Assembly (NCBI GenBank): GCA_900552445.1
Contig: URZS01000014.1
Location: 1-11,491, forward strand
Length of the DNA stretch: 11,491 nucleotides
Direction of reading: 5' to 3'
Source: an uncultured Veillonella sp.
GTDB taxonomy: Bacteria; Bacillota; Negativicutes; Veillonellales; Veillonellaceae
The notes beneath the pieces were generated by a model. The model was given only the letters and a program-made list of their open reading frames with translations. It was not told the DNA's origin and did no database searches. This document shows positions 6,943 to 11,491 of the stretch, piece by piece; the stretch's first letter is position 1; the number at the start of each line of letters is the position of its first letter. Both the position numbers and the translations under genes were made by a program.

Positions 6943-7881
6943 ATGAACTGGATTGAACCAAAACGTTTAGCACCGGGCATGACCATAGGTATTATGGCTC
7001 CTGCCAGTGCTAGCGATGAAGATTTACATAAAATAGAAGAAATTTGTACCTCAAAAGGGTATAAGGTACTTTGGGGTGACAGTGCACATCGTAAGGGACT
7101 CTATGGTGGTACTCCTGAGGAGCAAGCTGCAGAGTTTCAATATATGATGACTACAGCCCCTTGTGATGCGGTGCTAGCCTTGCGTGGCGGGTATGGTACG
7201 ATGCGCTATTTAGAACAATTGGACTATACAGCGATTCGTAACTATCGTAAGGCTTTTGTTGGCTATAGTGATTGTACAGCTCTTCATATGGCTATCAATC
7301 GATATAGCCGGCTTATTACCTATCATGGGCCAATGGGGGTGGATTTTAAGGCTGAACGAAAAGTAGATATTGATGCCTTATTTAATACCTTAGAAGGTAA
7401 ATTACAAGTCGTTGAACCATTACCTGAACCACCTCGTGGTGCCATTGGTACTGAGCTTGGTGATGGGGTGTTACGCGGTGGCAATATGACAATGCTATCT
7501 ATGCTATGGGGAACACCTTATTGTTTAGAGGACGAGTCTTGGGAGGATACCTTACTATTCATTGAAGATGTGGGGGAGGCTCCTTATAAGCTAGATCGCA
7601 TGTTGCAACAATTTCGTCTCAGCGGTTTATTGAGCCGTATTAAAGGCTTAGTCATCGGTACTTTTACAAATTGTGAAGGCGACGAAGATGAACGGGATTA
7701 TGATTTAGGCTATGAAGCGTTGCGGTATATGGAGGAAAATCGGAATCCTGAATTACCAGAACCTTTTGTGTGCTATGTGCCAACAGGTCATGGCTCGCCG
7801 CATCAAACCTTGCCATTAGGGGCAACGATTAGCTTTAGATATATTTCTAATACCATTATCGTTCATCCTTATACAAAATAG
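6943..7881 (+). CDS. ldcA: LD-carboxypeptidase, peptidase family S66 (LdcA/MccF type)
   Basis: This 312-residue cytoplasmic serine peptidase has the usual S66 length. The N-terminal LAPGMTIGIMAPAS (9-22) and LALRGGYGTMRYLEQLDY (78-95) are family hallmarks. The nucleophile is Ser109 in GYSDCTALH. Glu208 in FIEDVGEAPYKLDRML and His283 in TGHG complete the Ser-Glu-His triad, at positions close to those known in LdcA. HGPMGVDF (128-135) and LRGGNMTMLSMLWGTP (177-192) also fit. LdcA removes the terminal D-Ala from L-Ala-D-Glu-DAP-D-Ala tetrapeptides during peptidoglycan recycling, while MccF relatives cleave the antibiotic microcin C7. Its position after the opp operon favours the recycling role, by inference. 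GAGG at 6935-6938 is the ribosome binding site with a slightly short spacing. Confidence 0.92.
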   Translation: MNWIEPKRLAPGMTIGIMAPASASDEDLHKIEEICTSKGYKVLWGDSAHRKGLYGGTPEEQAAEFQYMMTTAPCDAVLALRGGYGTMRYLEQLDYTAIRNYRKAFVGYSDCTALHMAINRYSRLITYHGPMGVDFKAERKVDIDALFNTLEGKLQVVEPLPEPPRGAIGTELGDGVLRGGNMTMLSMLWGTPYCLEDESWEDTLLFIEDVGEAPYKLDRMLQQFRLSGLLSRIKGLVIGTFTNCEGDEDERDYDLGYEALRYMEENRNPELPEPFVCYVPTGHGSPHQTLPLGATISFRYISNTIIVHPYTK

Positions 7882-7883
7882 AT

Positions 7884-7907
7884 AAGATCTTTTAAGTAAA
7901 GGATTTT
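7884..7907 (+). terminator. Weak terminator-like hairpin after ldcA
   Basis: ATCTTTT (7887-7893) and AAAGGAT (7898-7904) pair with one G-U across an AAGT loop. The stem can extend three more pairs, including another G-U, and ends in a short TTTT. The stem is AT-rich and the T tract is broken by AG, so it would terminate poorly. The remaining spacer to 7949 is AT-rich and holds only weak promoter-like hexamers. Confidence 0.35.
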
Positions 7908-7949
7908 AGTTGATAGACAAATATATATTAGATAATAATAAGGGGAGTT

Positions 7950-9089
7950 ATGACATTACAAGAACGAGAGGCCCGTGCTTGTGCCATCATAGATAGTATG
8001 GCTGAGGAATTGTGCGGTGTCTCCTTATATTTACACCATAATCCAGAATTGGGCTTAAACGAGCATAAAGCGGTTAAGGTCATTAACCAATTCTTAGAAA
8101 CACATAATTTTACATCTCAAGTGGGGCTCACTGAACTTCCAGAGTTACAAACGGCGTTACGGGGTGACTATAACGGTACTGCACAGCATAAAATAGCCTT
8201 TTTAGGTGAATATGATGCGTTACCAGAACTCGGTCATGGTTGCGGACACAATCTCATTGCTATGATGAGCCTAGGGGCGGCTATTGCCTTTAGTCAAAGT
8301 GCACCGGAAGCGTGGGGAACGACCTTCTTTGGTTGTCCTGCGGAGGAAACTATTGGTGGTAAAGTATATATGGCAGAGGCTGGTTTGTTCAAGGGCTATG
8401 AGGCGGCGCTAATCATTCACCCAGGTGGTGAAAATGAGGTGGGCGGCACATCATTAGCGACGCATCCCCTAGAGGTTACCTTCCATGGCCGTTCCTGTCA
8501 TATAGCATCACTTACTGATTCTGGTATCAATGCCTTAGATTGTGCTGTAGATCTGTATCAAAGGGTTAAAGAGTTAAAGAAAATCTTCCCTAAAGGTGCT
8601 ATTGTAGGTGCTATCTTTACCGAAGCTGGTACGGCACCAAATGTAGTAACTCCTAAGGCTACGCTTCGCATGACTGTACGGGGGCGTACGGTGGATGATT
8701 TAGAAGGTATTATTTTGCCGGCTATCAAAGCGGCTGCGCAAGAGATCGGAGCATCCTATGGCGCTCAAGTTGAAATGCATCATTATGAGCCACTTTTTAA
8801 GGATATGCGTCAAGATAAAAAGTTATTAGATCTTTTTAAAGATGTGATGACTGAGTTTGGTGAAACACCTCGTATATTGCCTGATGATGAAGCGGATGGT
8901 AGCACTGATGTAGGTAATGTATCCTATGAGGTGCCTACGGCACAGCCTACATTACAGATTGGATTAGGCTTAGAAGCACATACGCCAGAGTTCACTTGTG
9001 CAGCCGGTTCTGATTATGGATTGGCACAAGCTATTAAGGGGGCTAAGATTATGGCTGTTGTAGCCTTGCGTTATGCCATGTGTAAGTGA
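7950..9089 (+). CDS. M20-family metallo-amidohydrolase (ACY1L2/AbgB-like)
   Basis: This 379-residue zinc-dependent amidohydrolase or dipeptidase shows HHNPELGLNEHKAV (29-42), typical of the M20D start. GEYDALPELGHGCGHN (86-101) carries the Cys98 and His100 metal-site residues used in this branch. PAEE (130-133) includes the catalytic and metal-binding glutamates, IIHPGG (155-160) has His157, and LEAHTPEF (341-348) has the last metal His344. GSTDVGNVSY (317-326) is characteristic of the ACY1L2/AbgB-type branch. That branch includes enzymes that split p-aminobenzoyl-glutamate or beta-alanyl/gamma-linked dipeptides. There is no signal peptide, so it acts in the cytoplasm. The exact substrate is unknown: plausible options are imported dipeptides, from the opp context, or a folate breakdown product, from folE and folP nearby. 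The putative ribosome binding site AAGGGGAG ends only two bases from the ATG, which is rather close. Confidence 0.88.
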   Translation: MTLQEREARACAIIDSMAEELCGVSLYLHHNPELGLNEHKAVKVINQFLETHNFTSQVGLTELPELQTALRGDYNGTAQHKIAFLGEYDALPELGHGCGHNLIAMMSLGAAIAFSQSAPEAWGTTFFGCPAEETIGGKVYMAEAGLFKGYEAALIIHPGGENEVGGTSLATHPLEVTFHGRSCHIASLTDSGINALDCAVDLYQRVKELKKIFPKGAIVGAIFTEAGTAPNVVTPKATLRMTVRGRTVDDLEGIILPAIKAAAQEIGASYGAQVEMHHYEPLFKDMRQDKKLLDLFKDVMTEFGETPRILPDDEADGSTDVGNVSYEVPTAQPTLQIGLGLEAHTPEFTCAAGSDYGLAQAIKGAKIMAVVALRYAMCK

Positions 9090-9096
9090 TGTTCAA

Positions 9097-9120
9097 TTTT
9101 TGACATATAGAGGTCAAAAA
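9097..9120 (+). repeat. Perfect 8-base inverted repeat over the ABC-F promoter
   Basis: TTTTTGAC (9097-9104) and GTCAAAAA (9113-9120) are exact reverse complements separated by eight bases. The left arm contains most of the -35 hexamer and the right arm fills most of the -35/-10 spacer, a placement expected for a repressor operator. It is not a terminator on either strand, because no T tract follows the stem. The regulator is unknown, and the arms are A/T-rich, so chance cannot be excluded. Confidence 0.5.
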
Positions 9121-9128
9121 GGTACAAT
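9100..9128 (+). promoter_or_regulatory. Near-consensus sigma-70 promoter for ABC-F-folE-folP
   Basis: A perfect TTGACA (9100-9105), a 17-base spacer and TACAAT (9123-9128, five of six consensus bases) make this the best promoter in the window. The expected start is near 9135. It lies 11 bases after the M20 stop and 66 bases before the ABC-F ATG at 9201. A transcript from it must cross the terminator hairpin at 9157-9185 before reaching the gene. A second TATAAT at 9132-9137 has no suitable -35. Confidence 0.85.
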
Positions 9129-9156
9129 AGATATAATATTTAAGTAAGTATGAAAC

Positions 9157-9185
9157 AAGCCGTCTTCAACAAGACGGCTTTTATT
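9157..9185 (+). terminator. Intrinsic terminator in the leader of the ABC-F gene (possible attenuator)
   Basis: A perfect 10-base-pair stem, AAGCCGTCTT (9157-9166) with AAGACGGCTT (9171-9180), encloses a CAAC loop and is followed by TTATT, giving a TTTTATT tail. It can end transcripts coming from the M20 gene. Because it lies downstream of the promoter at 9100-9128 and upstream of the ATG at 9201, it also lies in the path of the ABC-F-folE-folP transcript. I see no convincing antiterminator partner in the roughly 22-base leader before it. Confidence 0.8.
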
Positions 9186-9187
9186 CC

Positions 9188-9194
9188 GGTGGAG
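9188..9194 (+). promoter_or_regulatory. Ribosome binding site that sets the ABC-F start at 9201
   Basis: GGTGGAG ends six bases before the ATG at 9201. An in-frame ATG at 9150 has no Shine-Dalgarno (its upstream bases are TTTAAGTAAGT), and its first codons lie in the terminator hairpin, so 9201 is preferred. The protein from 9201 also begins with the expected first beta strand of an ABC domain (SVLTVSNVTHGFG). Confidence 0.8.
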
Positions 9195-9200
9195 ATAGAT

Positions 9201-10757
9201 ATGAGTGTTTTAACCGTTTCAAATGTAACCCATGGTTTTGGAGCGCGACAAATTTTAGATGATGCATCATTCCGTTTGTTAAAAGGCGAACACGTTGGCC
9301 TTATTGGTGCTAATGGTGAAGGTAAGTCTACGTTCCTAAATATCATTACAGGTAAAATACCACCTGACGAAGGTAAAATTGAATGGTCCAACCAAGTAAC
9401 AGTAGGTTATTTGGATCAACATGCAGTGCTTGAAAAGGGCATGACTATTCGCGATGTATTACAACGGGCTTTCGATGATTTGTTCGTTATGGAGCAAAAT
9501 ATTAACGATGCGTACAATCGCATGGGCGATGTGTCGGAAGATGAAATGAATAAGCTCCTCGACCAAGTTGGGGAATGGCAAGAAATTCTTGAACAACGTG
9601 GGTTCTATGAAATTGATGCGGTTATTGAACGTACCGCTTCTGGTTTGGGTCTTACAGATATCGGTTTAGATCGAGATGTTACAGAGCTCAGTGGTGGTCA
9701 ACGTACTAAAGTTTTACTTACTAAACTATTACTAGAGAAACCGACAATTTTATTGTTGGACGAACCGACAAACTATCTTGATGTAGAGCATATTCAATGG
9801 TTGCAAAACTATTTGCAGAACTACGAAAATGCGTTCATCTTGATTTCTCATGATATGGAGTTCTTAAATTCCGTAGTCAATGTCATTTATCATATTGAGC
9901 AAGCAGTACTTACTCGATATACTGGTGACTATCATCAGTTCCAAGCTGCTTACGAAGTGAAAAAGGCACAAGCTGCCAAGGCTTATGAGCGTCAACAACA
10001 AGAGATTGAGCGTATGGAGGACTTTATTCAACGTAATAAAGCTCGTGTAGCGACGCGTGGTATGGCAAACTCTAGGGCAAAACGATTAGAGAAGATGGAA
10101 ATTTTGGAAAAACCAAAAGAGTATATCAAGCCTACCTTTGGCTTTAAAGAAGGTCGTACACCAAGCCGCTTCATTGTAGAGGCTTTTGGCTTACAATTAG
10201 GTTATGATGAACCGTTAACTAGACCAGTAGACTTTCAAATTGAAAGAAATAAAAAAATCGCCATTCGTGGCGTCAATGGTTTAGGTAAAACAACGTTGTT
10301 AAAAACTATTCTAGGTTTATTAAAACCTGTGAGTGGTGAGTTGGTAAAAGGTGAGTTCTTACAAGTTGGCTATTTTGCTCAAGAAGATACACCATCGAAC
10401 TCTGAAACAGCGCTAGATTATATTTGGAATGAATATCCGGCTATGACCAATGCAGAGGTGCGTGCAGCCCTTGCTCGTTGTGGCCTTACGAATGAACATA
10501 TTACATCTCAAATGCGTGTATTATCTGGTGGTGAGAATGCTAAGGTTCGCCTATGCAAACTCATGCAGAATAAGTACAATGTGTTGGTTTTAGACGAACC
10601 GACTAACCATTTAGACATATATGCGAAGGAAGAGTTGAGCCGTGCATTACGTGATTTTAAAGGTACTATTGTACTAGTAAGTCACGAACCTGAATTCTAT
10701 CAAGGTTGGGTTACGGATATTTGGAATATTGAGGATTGGACGACAAAAATTGTTTAG
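9201..10757 (+). CDS. ABC-F family ATPase (YfmM-like), ribosome-associated type
   Basis: This 518-residue soluble protein has two ABC domains and no membrane segment. Domain 1 has Walker A GANGEGKST (36-44), signature LSGGQ (163-167), Walker B LLLDEP (184-189, Glu188) and ISHD (215-218). Domain 2 has Walker A GVNGLGKTT (357-365), signature LSGGE (441-445), Walker B LVLDEP (462-467, Glu466) and VSHE (493-496). The charged linker at about 245-310, with ERQQQEIERMEDFIQRNKAR and MANSRAKRLEKME, is the helical P-site-tRNA interaction region of ABC-F proteins. ABC-F ATPases bind the ribosomal E site and rescue or tune translation; some protect from antibiotics. The sequence looks closest to the YfmM-type housekeeping group, but a resistance role cannot be excluded. 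folE begins 8 bases after its stop, so the two are probably cotranscribed. Confidence 0.93.
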   Translation: MSVLTVSNVTHGFGARQILDDASFRLLKGEHVGLIGANGEGKSTFLNIITGKIPPDEGKIEWSNQVTVGYLDQHAVLEKGMTIRDVLQRAFDDLFVMEQNINDAYNRMGDVSEDEMNKLLDQVGEWQEILEQRGFYEIDAVIERTASGLGLTDIGLDRDVTELSGGQRTKVLLTKLLLEKPTILLLDEPTNYLDVEHIQWLQNYLQNYENAFILISHDMEFLNSVVNVIYHIEQAVLTRYTGDYHQFQAAYEVKKAQAAKAYERQQQEIERMEDFIQRNKARVATRGMANSRAKRLEKMEILEKPKEYIKPTFGFKEGRTPSRFIVEAFGLQLGYDEPLTRPVDFQIERNKKIAIRGVNGLGKTTLLKTILGLLKPVSGELVKGEFLQVGYFAQEDTPSNSETALDYIWNEYPAMTNAEVRAALARCGLTNEHITSQMRVLSGGENAKVRLCKLMQNKYNVLVLDEPTNHLDIYAKEELSRALRDFKGTIVLVSHEPEFYQGWVTDIWNIEDWTTKIV

Positions 10758-10765
10758 GAGGACCG

Positions 10766-11491
<726 letters not shown>

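Noticed and set aside
7910..7938. TTGATA-17-TAATAA as a promoter for the M20 gene
   Set aside because: The -10 is poor and the implied start falls almost on the ribosome binding site. The AT-rich spacer makes such matches likely by chance.
9135..9200. Riboswitch (for example tetrahydrofolate) ahead of ABC-F-folE-folP
   Set aside because: The leader before the terminator is only about 22 bases, too short for a known aptamer, and no alternative pairing is visible.

Overview
The window looks like an ordinary chromosomal segment from a low-to-moderate G+C anaerobe of the Negativicutes, most likely Veillonella or a close relative. That assignment is inferred from the overall protein style, the AT-rich intergenic spacers and the sigma-70-type promoters; no marker gene in the window proves it. 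Genes are tightly packed, and no gene-free stretch exceeds about 135 bases. There is no sign of a mobile element, phage, CRISPR array, tRNA or rRNA.

Layout. (1) Positions 1-571, minus strand: the N-terminal 190 codons of a PdxY/pyridoxamine-kinase-like ribokinase-fold protein, running off the left edge, with a well-formed promoter at 599-627. (2) Positions 706-6886, plus strand: a compact operon for a peptide ABC importer in the order oppB, oppC, oppD, oppF, a beta-lactamase-fold serine hydrolase, oppA. Adjacent genes overlap or sit within 12 bases of each other. A strong intrinsic terminator follows at 6896-6922. (3) Positions 6943-7881: an S66 LD-carboxypeptidase (LdcA/MccF family) with no obvious promoter of its own. 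(4) Positions 7950-9089: an M20 metallo-amidohydrolase of the ACY1L2/AbgB type. (5) Positions 9201-10757: an ABC-F ATPase that begins behind a near-consensus promoter and an intrinsic terminator lying in its leader. (6) Positions 10766-11335 and 11328-11491: folE, then the start of folP, apparently cotranscribed with the ABC-F gene.

How the genes may work together. The Opp importer, a serine hydrolase with no export signal, and an LD-carboxypeptidase lie side by side. In other bacteria, Opp-type importers bring cell-wall peptides back into the cytoplasm and LdcA trims the terminal D-Ala from tetrapeptides. The block can therefore be read as a peptide, possibly murein-peptide, salvage locus. 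This is inference. The right-hand block couples a translation-factor-like ABC-F protein to early folate synthesis.

Points most worth a second look: the promoter, dyad, terminator and in-frame upstream ATG ahead of the ABC-F gene; the substituted active-site positions in FolE; the unexported serine hydrolase inside the opp operon; and the cysteine-free, non-lipoprotein OppA. I did not find a clearly new multi-gene system. The individual families are all recognisable.
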